Source: Trogon surrucura (taxonomy: Eukaryota > Chordata > Aves > Trogoniformes > Trogonidae). Taken from it: 64,000 nucleotides of DNA. How positions within the stretch are numbered: position 1 is the stretch's first letter; each line of letters begins with the position of its first letter. A program made the position numbers and the translations under genes. The stretch spans positions 1,498,001-1,562,000 of the forward strand of contig CM036628.1 in the NCBI GenBank assembly GCA_020746105.1, in the 5' to 3' direction. This document shows positions 24,691 to 37,500 of the stretch, in pieces. The notes beneath the pieces were generated by a model, which was not told the DNA's origin, ran no database searches, and worked only from the letters and a program-made list of their open reading frames with translations.

Positions 24691-27428
24691 TTCAGAGAAG
24701 GACGACGCGTTGCTCCTGCCGCACTGCCGGGTGACACGTAACAACAGGTAAAACACGACATCAAGGGAAAGCTTAAATCCCTCCTGAAGCTTTACAAAAG
24801 CTGACGCTCTCCCTTCCGATTCGGGTGCGAGAACTGTCCCGAGCACGCTACGCATATTTAGGATGAAGAAGCGATCAAGCTGACAACAAAGCACTCGCCT
24901 GTCTCTGTGCTTGTGGAAGCTTTAACACCACGATAACAGCTTTTGCCTTAGTGACAAACAGCCCCACACACGCTGGGACACACAGAGGTTTGGTTCCTTT
25001 CACGCAGGCTGCCACAGGTGAGGATCTGGTTCGAGTCCTCGCTCCACTTTTTCCTTTTCCTTCTATTACAACTGGAACCATTTCACTATAAAGTTCTGAA
25101 CGCTTCAAGAGGGAAGGGTGGCGAGGAAAAAGCAGCCTCGAGGCACAGAGGATGTAATTCAGCTTCTGGGCATCGATCAGAGAGGAGTTCCCAGGGTGGG
25201 TGGGCTGCCCCGTCACGTGGAGAAAAGGGGCGCCTACGGCTCTCCTTCAGGTTCAGCCACTTCTGCCTCCATTTATCTTAGCATAGAGCATCACTAGAAA
25301 TTAATTTAGGGATACATGAGGGTGACGAAGATCAGGGGCTGGGTGTGACACCAGATCATTGCCCTGTGTGCACAGAACACCCTTGGAAGAGCTGTTAGGA
25401 ATTTGTCACTGAAAGAAGCCGAGAGAAGCAACCCCAAGAGCCAGGTTTTATCCCGAGAATGAAATGAAATCACGTCTGTTCAAATAAAGACCATGAAATT
25501 CAGGATTAGAGGCCACGCAGATATTTACTGCAAGCCCTGAAAAGAAATGTAATGCGTTGAGACTTGGGGAAGCTGCTCTGAAAGCATTTCACCAGGGGAA
25601 AAAGCCAGCCCTGCGATGAGCAGGGACACCTCCCGCCAGACCTCTCCAGACCCGAAAGGGTGGGTTTGGGTGGAACTGGGACAGTGGGACTTACATTTTT
25701 TATCTTATTTGTTGTTTTCCTGCCAGAGGTGGGACTCCTAGCAGTTAGTGTTCGTTGATGCCCAGGAAAACAACCGTCCAGAACAGAGGAGAGAAAATGG
25801 AACGCAACATTGAGGCAGCCTAACCACATTTTTCCTGGAGGAGTTGTGCCTCTCTGTTCTGTGAGCACGAGGTGTGTTTTGTACCAGTGTCCTAGATCTG
25901 AGCCTCGCGTTTCATTCTTCCACAAGGTGCTCCCTCCTCTCCCATTCTCATTTCCCAGACAATACCTTGGGTAGTAAAATAGGTTTTATAGGATTCTCTT
26001 GGGCAGAGGAAGGCAGGACAATCATGACTGTCTATCCAAGATTAAAAGCTCTTCCTGTGTATCTGTATTTAGCTCGCAGGAGGTTGTTTTGTTTAGGCTC
26101 TGTTGTCTTTTTTTTTTTCCCCAGGATGTTCCGTTTGCCACTCTTTGCAGACTATGTGTCGCGCAGTTTGGGTGCTCCGAAAGCTGAGCTGGAGTCACTT
26201 GGTTCAAACCAGGGGAGTCGCTTTATCCGTTGCTGAAAGGATGCGGCGTGTATTTATAATTGCTCAGTGCGACAGCGATCCCCACCCTGTTCCCATCAGC
26301 AAAGACGGAACACAGAGAGAGTTTACCAGGCTGGACCTGCCAAAAATTCACCACAGGAACGAGGAACCTCAGAACATGGTGGGTTTTTTTCATGGGAATT
26401 TCTGCTTCGTGGTCTGGTGTTACTCTCCATTACAAGTCCTGGGGAGCCTATTTGAGGCAGGGCAGCAAGCGACAGACCCCGTGTCAGGCTGTAGCTAATT
26501 AGAGGAGTTCCCTGGACAATTTTAACTTCTGTTCAAAAGCACTTTGACGGATGACACTTTGGGGCTTTTTTCTTTTTTTTTTTTCAGCCTAAATGATCAT
26601 TAAATTGCTGAGGCAAAGCGAGCCAAGAATCTCAGATTACATTCCGGGGAGCTGGGCATCCTATCGGCAGCTGGAAATTTGGCTTCTTCCAGCTAGTGTC
26701 AAAGCCGAGCATTTATTTAAAGCTAGGCTTTGTAGTGCTCTTTATTATATTTAGAGTATTTTCTTTCAGTCTCAGGGAAGCTGCCAACTCATCTCAGCCA
26801 AACATGACTCCTGCAACCTAAAATTATTGCCTCATTTCTGAGGGACCGAATTAGGAACGTATCGACGGATGCACACATCGCGGAGCTAGCCAGCTATCAG
26901 CCGAGGCTGCTAAGCTGCTCCGTCCAGCAAGCCCTAACAGAAGCATCTATGCCGAAACCAAAATTAGCACAGAGCTCTACCAAGGAAACAGAAGTAGCTT
27001 CAATACACCCAGGGGAGCTGAAGCCTGAGGCTGGCGGAGACGCACAGGATGCCCACCCACGGCTGTGAACCAGAGAGCTTGTCCTATTAACCCCCGCCCC
27101 AAGGGAAAACGGAAGGAGGTTCAGCGAGAAATCCAAGCCCCCCCGCAGTTCTGCAACAGGGCTGGATTATTACTACTCCGCTCACGCTGCCTGAACAGCC
27201 TTCTCATAGCTCGGTGCATCTGAGTCATCGTTAATTCCAGGAACTGACCTACTCATCAATAAGCGCCAGCCCGCAGCGGGGATGGTGATCATCCCCCCTT
27301 GGTGGCTACTGGGGAAAAAGACCAGAAAACATGAGCTGAGAGGACAACGCTGGATGGACAGTAGAAAAACAGATTGCAACGTGCAGAGTGAGTTGTTGGT
27401 TGGGATGTGAGTGATCTCAAAGAAGTGA

Positions 27429-27762
27429 TCATGGAATGGCTGAGGTTGGGAGGGACTTAGAGATCATCTAACCCAACCTCCCTTAACCAGCCCAGGTTGC
27501 TCCAGGCCTCAGCCAGCCTGGCCTTGAACACCTCCAGGGATGGGGCAGCCACAGCCTCTCTGGGCAATCTGTTCCAGAGTGTTGCCACCCTCGCACTGAA
27601 GAATTTCTTCCTGAAATTCAATCTAACTCTGTTCTCCTTCAGTTTAAATCCCTTTCCCCTTGCCCTGTCGTTGGTCACTCTTGTACAAAGTCTCCAGCCT
27701 CTCTGTAGGTGCCCTTCAGGTATAGGAAGGCTGTGATAAGGTCCCCCCAGAGTCTTCTCTTC
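27429..27762 (-). mobile_element. CR1 LINE, 5'-truncated copy (second subfamily)
   Basis: The element reads on the minus strand and ends at about 27429. Its end carries a worn tail (CATGGAATGG on plus) and the AGATCATCTAACCCAACCTC block. It encodes the CR1 ORF2 C-terminus at 27457-27678, with LNFRKKFFSARVATLWNRLPRE and VAAPSLEVFKARL segments. These differ from the [14 protein letters not shown] type at 19.5 kb and point to a separate CR1 subfamily. The right end fades near 27762. Confidence 0.92.
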
Positions 27763-27922
27763 TCACAAGAACAGAATAAAGGGGAAGAATCACCCCTTTT
27801 GATGTGCTGGCCACATCATTCCTGGCAGCTGTCAGTCAAACCTCAGGCCCTGCCCTAGCAGCAGCAACTGAGCTTGATGGTAACTTGGATAATTGCTTGA
27901 TCACCAACGCCACATGTTTATG

Positions 27923-27954
27923 ATTAATGTGGAGCGTCATTAATGTGGAGGGTC
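27923..27954. repeat. 16-bp direct tandem duplication
   Basis: ATTAATGTGGAGCGTC is followed immediately by ATTAATGTGGAGGGTC, with one mismatch. It is a simple local duplication without further copies. Confidence 0.9.
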
Positions 27955-30395
27955 AGGAAGGGGAGGATGAAATACCCAAGTAGAAATGAATCCTGTCGTG
28001 GTTTTTGCTCACTGTAGGCCTGGGAAGTCACATGTGCACTGAGTGAGCATTACAGACGTGTTCCATGTCTACACATTAACAGAAAAAACCTGCAATACTA
28101 TAGAAATATAATAGAAACATAATATAGAATTGTATAAAATAACTGAAAACGAAATAGATAAAAGTACCACCCTAGGTGCTGTTGTTTTTCAGGACTGGTA
28201 CAGAATTAAGGAGCCCCTCCCACCCGCAGTAATAAATGCACTTTGAAGTGGTCTCTCTGGCAACCAGGAGACAAAGTACTGTGTAAAACCAACCAAAAGC
28301 TCATTGTAAGGAAGGCCAGAAAGTCTGTGGCTGTTACCACAGCTTGAAGAATTCAGTGTTCATCCCTCCTCCTTCTCCCCCACCAGTGATAAGGTTCTAG
28401 CGCAGTTCTGAAGCAAAAGGAATCGCGTTCCCCCGATCTCCTTCCCTGCCGTCTGATTTTGCCCTCCGCAGTCCCACACAGCCGTGCACACATCCCTTAT
28501 GTACATCTCCCTTGAAGAACACCCAAAAGCCTGACATCAGCATCTGGCACGTCCCCTGAACTCCAAGAGCTTGGACTTTAAGGGAAATGCTCTCTTGTTG
28601 CCAGACTCACGTACCCCTGGACCTCAGCTCTCACACACCAGCGTGAGTTCCCCAGAATAATCCAGGATACTTGAGGTCACATCCAACCCTCTCCTTTCCC
28701 TCCAGCAGCCTCTGACCTGCAATGTGGGTTTTTTCCCAGCTCCTTCTAAAGCTGCAGGTAGCGAGGGCGATGTGAAAGTGCGAGTTGCAGCCACTTGTCA
28801 CCACTACACAGAGGAAAGAAACAGCTTTATGCCCGGCTAATCTGCAGAACTCATTACCACAAAACACCATCCAAGTGAAGAGCTCAGCAGTGGTGCATGC
28901 ACAAGGGGAGGACCCACAGCAGCAGAGAACCGCGTAAAAGCCTGTAGCGATAGGGGAATGTTCTGCTGCAAGGTGCCCACCAATTAGCATTTGGCTCAGG
29001 AAACGAATCGGCTCAGAGAACAAAGCCCTGTTATAGGCAGATGGCTCCACAATTTTTACTTAATGGAGTTGTCCTTTTCCTCCAAAGTATTGCTACAACA
29101 CACCAACAAAGGCAGAACATTGGATATGGTATTGATCCCGGCCGTTACAGAAATTCCTTTGTTTCTGTGTCTCAACCAGGATAGCTGCGTATGCCATTTG
29201 AAGAATATCTCATTTATTTCCCATCTCCTCATCCCCGTTCTCCACTTTTATAGATCCATTGGCATCGAAGTAGGATGCTTCGGCAAATGAGGTTAACCTC
29301 TGACCATAAATTACGGCTCCCTCTGGAGGAAGTGGTAATAAAAAAGGAAACGGCCACAACTACAGCAGCGGACAGCAAAGGCAGACAGACCAAGCTCGTA
29401 CAAATTACAAAACCACCAGCCCCTGAAACCCATGCCAGGACTAGCCATGCAAATAATAAAGTGTGACATAAACACACACAAAGCTAGACTCAGTTTGGCC
29501 AGAACAATCATCCGTGCGCCAAGAAAAATAAGCAGCTTTCCCATTTTCCCTGGAGTGTCCCATATAATGGCTCCCAGGGCCTCTGTCACATCGGAGACAA
29601 CACATGGCAATAGACCACAGGCAGCTGAAAAGAGAAATGACCCAATCCTTTGTAGCATTGCTTTTAACTACCCTATCATGCAAGAAGAGAGGGCAAGATA
29701 GCCCTCGGAAACAGCGGTCTGCCTAGGATAAATCAAAGTGAACGCGTAGCCGAGTGCCCTGCTGGATGTCCATCGCGATTTCCGTATCACGGCTGTGGGC
29801 TCTTCCCAGTCTGGGGCTGGGATTCACCCGTGTGAATTTAGATGCTCACCCTGAGATTTTTCTAAAAAGAATGAGAAAGATAAACATACCCTTTATGATT
29901 AAATCCCGTCTAAGGCACTTCAGGTTGAGCTTCTGAGCATGGAGGGGCCCCTAAAATCACTGCTGTTGGGGGTAAGTTGCAAGAAGAGAAAGGCAAGAGA
30001 GTGAAATTCTGCAGGGCTGGGCTAGGGGAGAAGGTGCTTCTGAATGGGGAGGTTATGGCCTTCGTTTTGGGGGTATCACACACAGGTGGTTTCTTCAAGC
30101 ATTCTGGTGACAACCCAGCACAAAGCTGGGTGAAAACAAAACCTGGACTAAACACGGCAATAAACAGTCTCAAACACTTTGGGAATTTGTCTCAGGAAGG
30201 CTCCCTATGTCACCCAAATAGATTCAAGTGCGCTTTCTGCTTCGCTTCTCTTTTCTTGGCTGATAGAAAACTCTCTACAGTTCTCCTAGAATACATTATG
30301 GAAACCAAAACCTTCCCAATCTCACCTGACTTCCACTTCTGCAGAGTTGTCCTACCCCATCACCCCATGGGGCTTTTTGTTCCATAGGTGCAGGG

Positions 30396-30488
30396 GAAGT
30401 TATTGCTTCCTTTATTAGCACCAGGTGAAGTTATCACTTCCTTTATTAGCATCAGGTGAAGTTATTCCTTCCTTTATTAGCATCAGGT
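30396..30488. repeat. Three-copy 31-bp tandem repeat
   Basis: Units begin at 30396, 30427 and 30458 and share the core CTTCCTTTATTAGCAYCAGG. They differ by a few substitutions, mainly around TTATTGCTTCC / TTATCACTTCC / TTATTCCTTCC. The sequence just before unit 1 (GTGCAGG) resembles the end of a unit, so the array may have begun slightly earlier. It is a short minisatellite with no coding role visible. Confidence 0.95.
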
Positions 30489-33207
30489 TGGCTCTGCTCT
30501 CCACTGGAAAAGGTTAAAAAAAAAATAAATATCTAGGGTGATAAGGAACAGCTTCAATGGCAGGATTGGCTAAGCAAACTGGGAGCTTCCAGTCTGAAAA
30601 ATAGATAATTGAGAGAGAGAGGGGGAATGAAGTAGGTCTATAAAATCATTGGAGTGGCACAAGGAGGGTGAAGAAGCAAGAAGAGCTGCACTGGCTAAAA
30701 GAAGCCGAAGGAGGCACCTTGCAGACAGGCTACGCAAAACCTCGCTGTGGAGATTAAAAAGGTGCGCGCCCTTAAGAAGAAAGTGATTAAGGTCACAGCA
30801 GACAAAGACACCAAGAATTATTAAGCAGAAAGACACCACCTCTCAGTCAGCACGCGCCCGGACGGTTGCACACTGGGAAACTAATCCTGGCAAAGACCAT
30901 TTCCCCGTTGCCTTCTTAAACGCCTCCAGTTTGAGCCCCTGTCAGGAGGATGGAGTAGATGAATCTTTGATATCATATGCTATGGGTGGTCTTATGCTCC
31001 TAAACATTTTTGTGCTAAATGGGGAACATTACAGGCAGCTGTCCTCACCTACTCCTTCGTGCTGTTCCCAACCGAATCTTATTTCTTACGGCATCCCCAG
31101 ACAGGCGCTGCCTCTCTGCAAGCACCCCACAGGTCTCAAACCTGCCTCTCTTCCCCCTCCTGCTGCTGGAGCTGGCTGCTCCCGCACTGTTGGCTCTCCT
31201 CCTGATTTCCAGCTGCTAAATTCCATTGAAAGAAGCTCGGGCTGTCACTGAAGAACATGACTTTTCAGTGTAAGCAACTACCACAGCTGCCAGAGGGATG
31301 CGGCCCGTGGAAAGGAGGAAGCCAAGATACTAACCCAAGGGAAGGGTTTCTCTCTTTTTCTGGACTTTTTTCCCTATCTTGCTTTTTTGTTTGGAGGGGG
31401 TGGAGGAGTGACATCAGCATTGCTATGAGATTGAAGCAGTAAATAATTTTTTATCGCCATAAAATTGCAAACCATTGCAAAAAAAAATCTCTATTGCTGT
31501 CCAGGCTAACGCTTGTAATAAGCTGCTGCCAAGCAGGATGGCAAAAAGCAAGTATTAGCAGCTGACCCTGGAACATTTTCCTTGTCATTCAGGGGCATTG
31601 CTTTCTCGACTCAAGGAAGAGGACAAAGAACAGTCAAATCACACAGAACCGAGTTAATATTAGCGCTGTAAAAATGTCATGACATTACTCGTCAAAGGGA
31701 CATCTAAACTTCAGCTCGGGTTTCCGGGGCTAGGAGAAGGGATGCGAAGGATGCTATTACTCAGCCATCAAGCTGCAGCATTATTCTGATGTTCATGGGA
31801 CTAAAAGAAAAACTCTCCTAGAGGAATGTTATACGCTTTAACACAGGCTAATAATTTCAGTCTGCGAGTCGGGGCAATACTCCAACGAGCAGTGGCAGAC
31901 AACTCATTTGTTACTCAATTACACGGCACAGAAAGACAGATAGCACACAGCAGCACGGCTCTATTGATTTTGCCAATATACACTAGCAGAAAATGTAGCT
32001 TACACGTTTTTGAACAATTTCTATAAAACAGTGTTAGATTCCTAACACCCGGTTGTTTCACACCTATTAAACTTTAATGCGTGCGTAAAATTGGCAGAAA
32101 GCACCTTCTGAAACGCTCTTTGTTACATCTCTGCATCAGTTTCCACCTGCCAGATTCCGCTACCTTTATGTGTTTTGAATAGCCCCTCGCTCCCCAAACA
32201 GCCCCACTCAAAAGCGATGGGTTTGCCGAGACCACCACAATGAACCTCTAAGAACCTCTTTTTGCCCATGTGCAAGCAAAGCTCAAATCTTCCTAAAGAG
32301 GCTGCGCTGCTGGTGTCGGCGTTCGTGCCTGTTGGCTCCAGCAAGAAGCCTTCGACGGGTGCAAACAAGAAGCTTGGTTATGAATCCTGAAGGAAGGACT
32401 GCGAGGACGACCGCTTTCCTTAGTGCTCTGGGATAATGCTGGGAAGGAAGAGGCAGCTCTTGGCCTTGCAACACCCCCAGCAACCCATTGGTGCTGGCAG
32501 GAGACCTCGATGGCTCATTTCCCGAGGCTGCCTCTTCCTTCAAAAGAAGCTCTTAGTTTAATCCTTCGGCAGGCTGGAGGTGTCACCAGTTAAAGCCCCA
32601 TTTCTCCTGCACAGTGGACTGTAAGTCAGTGAAGTTTACTCCTTTAAAAGTCCTTTATGATCCTGTAGGAACGTTGTGCGAGTGCACAACGGGATGGAGT
32701 AAGGGTGACACACTGTGTGGACAGAGAGAAGTGCAATTCCTCCCCTCCTTCCCGACCTCTTTGGAGACGTTTGAGCCTTATTTTGTTGAAACCTGAGTCT
32801 GCACTGAGCAGACTGAGCTCCCCTTGAGCCCCTTCCTACAGTGTGTCCCAGGTGAGCTCCTCCGCGCAGCATCGCTGCTGCTGCAGCCTTCACGCCAAGC
32901 GCTCCCACCTTGGGTTAAGCCAGTAGCAAAGGGGCAATGAATCTGAGGATGTCCCTGGACTTTGGAGGAAAAGAGAAAGCTTTCTATGAGTGACTAAGCG
33001 TTGCCACAATGCTGTAAGTAACGAGAGACACACAGCTCGGGAGTGACTGTGCAGTCAGCTGCAGATGGGAACGTCTCCAGCAGCAGCGAGGGTGGACTCG
33101 GCGCTGCCTGGGGAAATGGAGCAAGTCTGGCTCAAGGAGCTTAAAGCTGAGAGAAAAAGGATTTAAGCAGTAGTTTCATGTTCTAGTTGCATTTTTTAAA
33201 ACCAGCT

Positions 33208-33224
33208 GTGAGTTCGACTCTCAT
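33208..33224 (+). other. tRNA T-arm-like hairpin
   Basis: GTGAG, loop TTCGACT, CTCAT forms a 5-bp stem with a 7-nt loop that fits the TTCRANY pattern of tRNA T-loops. I cannot fold a matching acceptor, D arm or anticodon arm from the upstream 60 bases, so it is not a tRNA gene. It may be the remains of a tRNA-derived SINE or chance. Confidence 0.3.
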
Positions 33225-33984
33225 CTGAAGGAAGTTCTGCCTTACGCGCAGCTTAAAAGGTTGCTGTGACCAGAGATCTTGAAGCTAATTGCCAAATGCA
33301 CCAGGCAGGAGACTAAACCAAACACTTGTACACAGAAATGATAAGAGAGCAGAGACGAGAAATGCACAAGGCAGTCTTCCGAGTCCACCTTGCTGACTTT
33401 TAAATCCTTGGGTTTACTACTGACAGCCTTTCCTATCCCCATCTCTGTCATTTAGCATACAAAATCCCTGAAGTAATTTTCATCCTTCCTGATGCCCAGA
33501 AGACAAAGAACCTCTGTACAGAAGAGCCTGGTGGCATTGCTAGCGACATTAAGGCTTCATCAAAATACCTGCTTTGCTCTTTAAATGTTAGTAAACAGGC
33601 TGCGAGAGGGCAAGTGCCTGCCCTCCAGAAAAACACGATTTTTTCTCTTTTAGAGAAGGAGCAGCACTTCTTTCTTTCACTTTTGAGCTTCCCTTGTATT
33701 CAGGTGAGTCCTGCTTGTTTCTGCACACAAACTGCAGTTTCAATCCAGACTGCCAGGACCAGTCAATGCTTCCCCCACGCCGTGGTGCCACGGGGAGCTG
33801 CAGTGACATCCTCCTCCCATTTAAACCCGAATAAAGTCCCACCTTGCGAGTACATCTCACATCTTGCCGGGCTGAGACGCTGTGTTCAGGGTCACTGCAG
33901 TACTCAGTAGCTGGTGTTACTGCAGAGTCTGGAGCACAACTTTACGAGAACTCTGTGCCTTTGGGATGGATTCTTAACCTTACA

Positions 33985-34113
33985 TACGAGGAACAGAAAG
34001 ATGGAAAGATCAAGTCACTTCTCCAGGCGCGTGCAGGTGGGCTGTGGCACAGGAACAGTTTGTATCGTGCTACTGAACTGGAGGCGAATGCCCTGACAAC
34101 TGGATCATTCCGT
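33985..34113 (-). mobile_element. MIR-like SINE relic, antisense
   Basis: Read on plus, GAGGAACAGAAAGATGG, then CAAGTCACTTCTCCAGG, then GTGGCACAGGAACAG, then GCCCTGACAACTGGATCATTC follow the order of an antisense MIR-like SINE (GAGGAAACTGAGGCACAG, TTAAGTCACTTGCCCAAGG, GTGGCAGAGCCAGG, CCTTAACCACTGGACCATCC). The copy is strongly diverged. Elements of this age predate bird orders and surviving ones can be constrained. Confidence 0.6.
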
Positions 34114-34404
34114 CTGACATCCCACTGAGTTTAAGAGCCAGCTAATGGAGGAACTTGGGAGAAGGAAGGGCACCAAAGAGCAAGAACATGTCTGGGTTCA
34201 CTGACAGGCAAAACGGCAGAATGCAGTCAACGAGAACAAAGCCTCGCTAGCTTTTTCGTACAGGAAGCGGCATCCGAGAAGTGTCTACTTCATCTCCGAA
34301 ATTCATGGCATGGACTGTGCTGAAACAAGGGCCTGAGCAGGGGTGAGGATCCCCGCGAGACAAAGGAGAGCCTGTTGTCCCCTGCTCCGCACAGACGTGC
34401 TGGT

Positions 34405-34500
34405 CCTGAGCGCTATTCCTGGCCCGGTGCTGACTCACTCGGTGACCTTGCTGAGAAAGACTCTCACATCCAAGTCCGCCTGCCTGTCACAGTCATCGCG
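34405..34500 (+). mobile_element. MIR-like SINE relic, sense
   Basis: CTATTCCTGGCCCGGTGCTG, ACTCACTCGGTGACCTTGCTGA and later CTCTCACATCCAAGTCCGCC parallel the sense MIR order (TTCCTGGCTCTGCCACTGACT, GCTGTGTGACCTTGGGCAAG, then the C/T-rich CTCTCTGTGCC part). It lies about 290 bases from the antisense relic and points the other way, so the two are separate insertions. Confidence 0.5.
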
Positions 34501-37500
34501 GTCTCCTATGATTGGATTCTACCCGAAGCCTAGACGATGAACAAATACTAAATATTTCTTCTGTGTTCCTTCAACACCCATCCCCTGGGATGAGCAGGAA
34601 CTAGACAAATAGATGAACATGTCGTGGTACCCTCCTGTAAGCTCTCTTGGCACGGTTCTACAATTAACTGTGCCAACGAGTCTTGTTTTTGCGGTGCCCC
34701 AGGGCTGCACCAAGTCCCTCTGTCATAAGAAGGACACACCACAGCCTTCAGGCAGGTGCTTATTTTCTTGAAGCCTGCTAGATGCTGGCTGGTGGAAGGG
34801 AGGCTTTCTGCGAGGGAAGCCAGAACAGGTTTGATTTTCTGCTTTTGAGATTCCAACCTGACGGCTGCCGCTGCTGCTGACCTACGCAAGGACAACTCGT
34901 GAAGCTTAGATTTTTTATCTAATGTGGGACACAGCCGCCTTTTGAAAAAAGTTGCATCGTAAACAGATTCCCTTTGCCATTCTGCCAACACCACTCTTTT
35001 CTGCTGAAGGTGCTAGTTATGTTTCTTCATCTAGGTTCAGAGCCAAAACTCATTAAAGGCGGTGGGAATCTTCCCATTCACTTCTATTCACTTCTGTTGG
35101 CCTTAGCTCAAGCTTTTATTCAGTCCCTCTTGGCTGGGACAATGAAGATCAGTGATGGCAGTTTCACTATCAGTGTCTCTGTGTCACCACGTCTCGTTTC
35201 TAAAACCTTCAGCACAATGCCCGCTTGTCTTTAGCGGCTGCTTCCTTTCAGATTTCAAAAATAAGTAAGTCCATGGAAGAAACATTTCTTTTGGCTCTGC
35301 CTTGGCTGAAAGCTCATTTGCAGACATTTTAATTTTGGTAGACAGTGTCTCTTTGATTCTCTCCATCATCCCAGCGCACCAGCCTGCTATTTTTGCCTCA
35401 CGGGCTTGGCTACACTGAGTCATGTAGCTCTCTCCGGTTTACTTTGGAGCTAGTGCAACCAGAGATAATCTCAATGCTCGTCCTATGGAGACAAGAGGCA
35501 TTTAGCTCGTGAAATCTAACAAAAAGATGGCAGCACAATGAAAAGAGTGTTGAGCATATTCTTGCAGCGTATGCAACGGGGAAAGAAAAAAAACCAGCGT
35601 CATGATTAATGGCATTCGCAGCCCTGCAAGATTACGACACGCTCTCCAGCTGACGGCTGGATTGTGTAGCTTTGCTGGATGGTTCTTCTGGCGAGTGGGA
35701 TGTCTGGGGCTGTCCTGGCCTCTCCTCACCGGCCTTCCAGGTCAGTGCTGAAGGGAACATCTTATGTGGCTCCAGATGCTGTTCTACGGCTACTGGGATC
35801 GCCAAGGGGTAGCAAACAGGGAGAGAAAATAGGCTGGTCCAGGCTGATCCAAAAGCCCCAGCACAGTTTGCATTGGGCAGTATGAGGAGGGGAAGGCAGG
35901 AGTGAGGCGTAGCATTTATAACACAGCTTTTAACAATCTTCTGACTAAGAATCGGGACACGCTGAGACTTAAGTGGCAAACTGGGGCACAGCCCCCGTGG
36001 CACCAGGTTAAAAAGCTCACAGGAGAGGATTCCAGCCTCGTGCTATCGGTTGAATTAGCCCTAACGCTTCCGTGATCAATGTGGCCAATGTCTTCACTGA
36101 TGTGAGTGCTCTAGAATCACGAGTGGTTTTCTGTCTTGCCACTGCCAGGGCCTCTCTGTGCTTCTTCTTCCTCCAAGGCTTCTCTCCCTCCACTCCAGTT
36201 ATTTGGATCAGACAGTTCTAACTGGTGATCGTGCTTCAGAGACACGAGCAGAAATCTTCAGGGTAAAAGGAACCTCTGCAGAGTACCATGGGTGTGAACC
36301 ACGTTTCTCATTTCTCAGTCTTAGTGGTAAGAAAATCCTGCTTTATCCCCAAAGAGAGAGAAAGAGTAAGAGGGAATTAGAATCCAAAGAAAAATAAATA
36401 AAAGGAGCATTCTTGGTTGCTCGCTCCGAGACCTACAGCTGGATGAAACCCATTTTTCTCGCACTTTGAAGTTCGCATTCTGGCGAAGGAAAACCTTCCA
36501 CATGAAGCCTGGCCTCTGCCTGAGGAAGGTCACTGCAGGGAGAAGATCTGGATGAAGGTACCTCAAAGGGATGGAATATTTTTCTTACCTCCAGCGCCGC
36601 GTACGGATGAAACCTGGCTCATGAATTTCTTTGTCATTAGGTGGATATCTTTGTCTTTCTGCCACAGACTCTGGGCAGAGCAAAATAGTGGTCGAACCAC
36701 GTGCCTGTCTCCCTTTGTTGATGGCTATTTATTTTCCTTAACATTTCTCTTGTTTTGTACTCTTGGCTCAGAAGTCTGTCTACTGCTCCAAACCAGTTAA
36801 TTCTTCCCAAGGCCGAGATTATATTTATAAGCTGTAAGGATCTCCCCAGGCAGCCTCAGTTAGAAAGGATTCGAGTCAAACGGCTACAAGGAGATGCTCA
36901 AAAACAACCTCTGAGAGGAGACACAAAGAGATGGAACATCACACGTTTCCCCCATGTCAAAGTTTTTTAAAAAAAAACCCCAGACTACAGTTCAAAGCGT
37001 TGTATAATGGGAGGTAAGTAATCTTTATCCTTTAATCTCCCATGTTTCCAGCGAAAGGATGAAACGTTCTGCTTTCCTCTGGTGTCTGAACACACGTTTA
37101 AGAAGTTTTCCAGGCACGTTTCCCCACGTTTTTGCACCAAAAGATTGCGTGAGGGAAGAGCAGCAGGACAGGCTGGAGCTGGGGCGCTTCTTTAGCTCGT
37201 TTTCCCTTCTTGTGCAAAGAAGAAAGTTGCACAGAAACTCCACTAACGACCGTGTGTGCTTCTCGCCCTTCCCTCTGAAGCTGCTGCCCCACCGAGGAGC
37301 AGCAAGTCACCAGAAACGCGCCCACGGCTCTGCTGGCCCCACATCTCTCGCTATCGGGCTTCCAATCGCCCGTGTGCTGCCGCGGGTTTCAACAAAGCTG
37401 CGCAGGAAATGTTTTTCCCAGCTAGAGAAACATTTTGTTCCCATCCCGTGTTCGAGCCAAATGGGGTTTTCTTGAGGCCTTTTTTTTCTGTTGTTTGGTT

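Noticed and set aside
25018-25050. GGTTCGAGTCC, a match to the tRNA B box
   Set aside because: There is no A box and no cloverleaf around it. It could be part of a MIR head (tRNA-derived), but the rest of a MIR is not clear.
26571-26587. Strong polypyrimidine tract plus CAG, like a splice acceptor
   Set aside because: All three frames close within a few codons downstream, so it does not open a coding exon. A non-coding exon cannot be excluded.
28631-29050. 139-codon minus frame, cysteine-rich
   Set aside because: It looks coherent in places, but I recognise no motif, and no splice context or promoter accompanies it.
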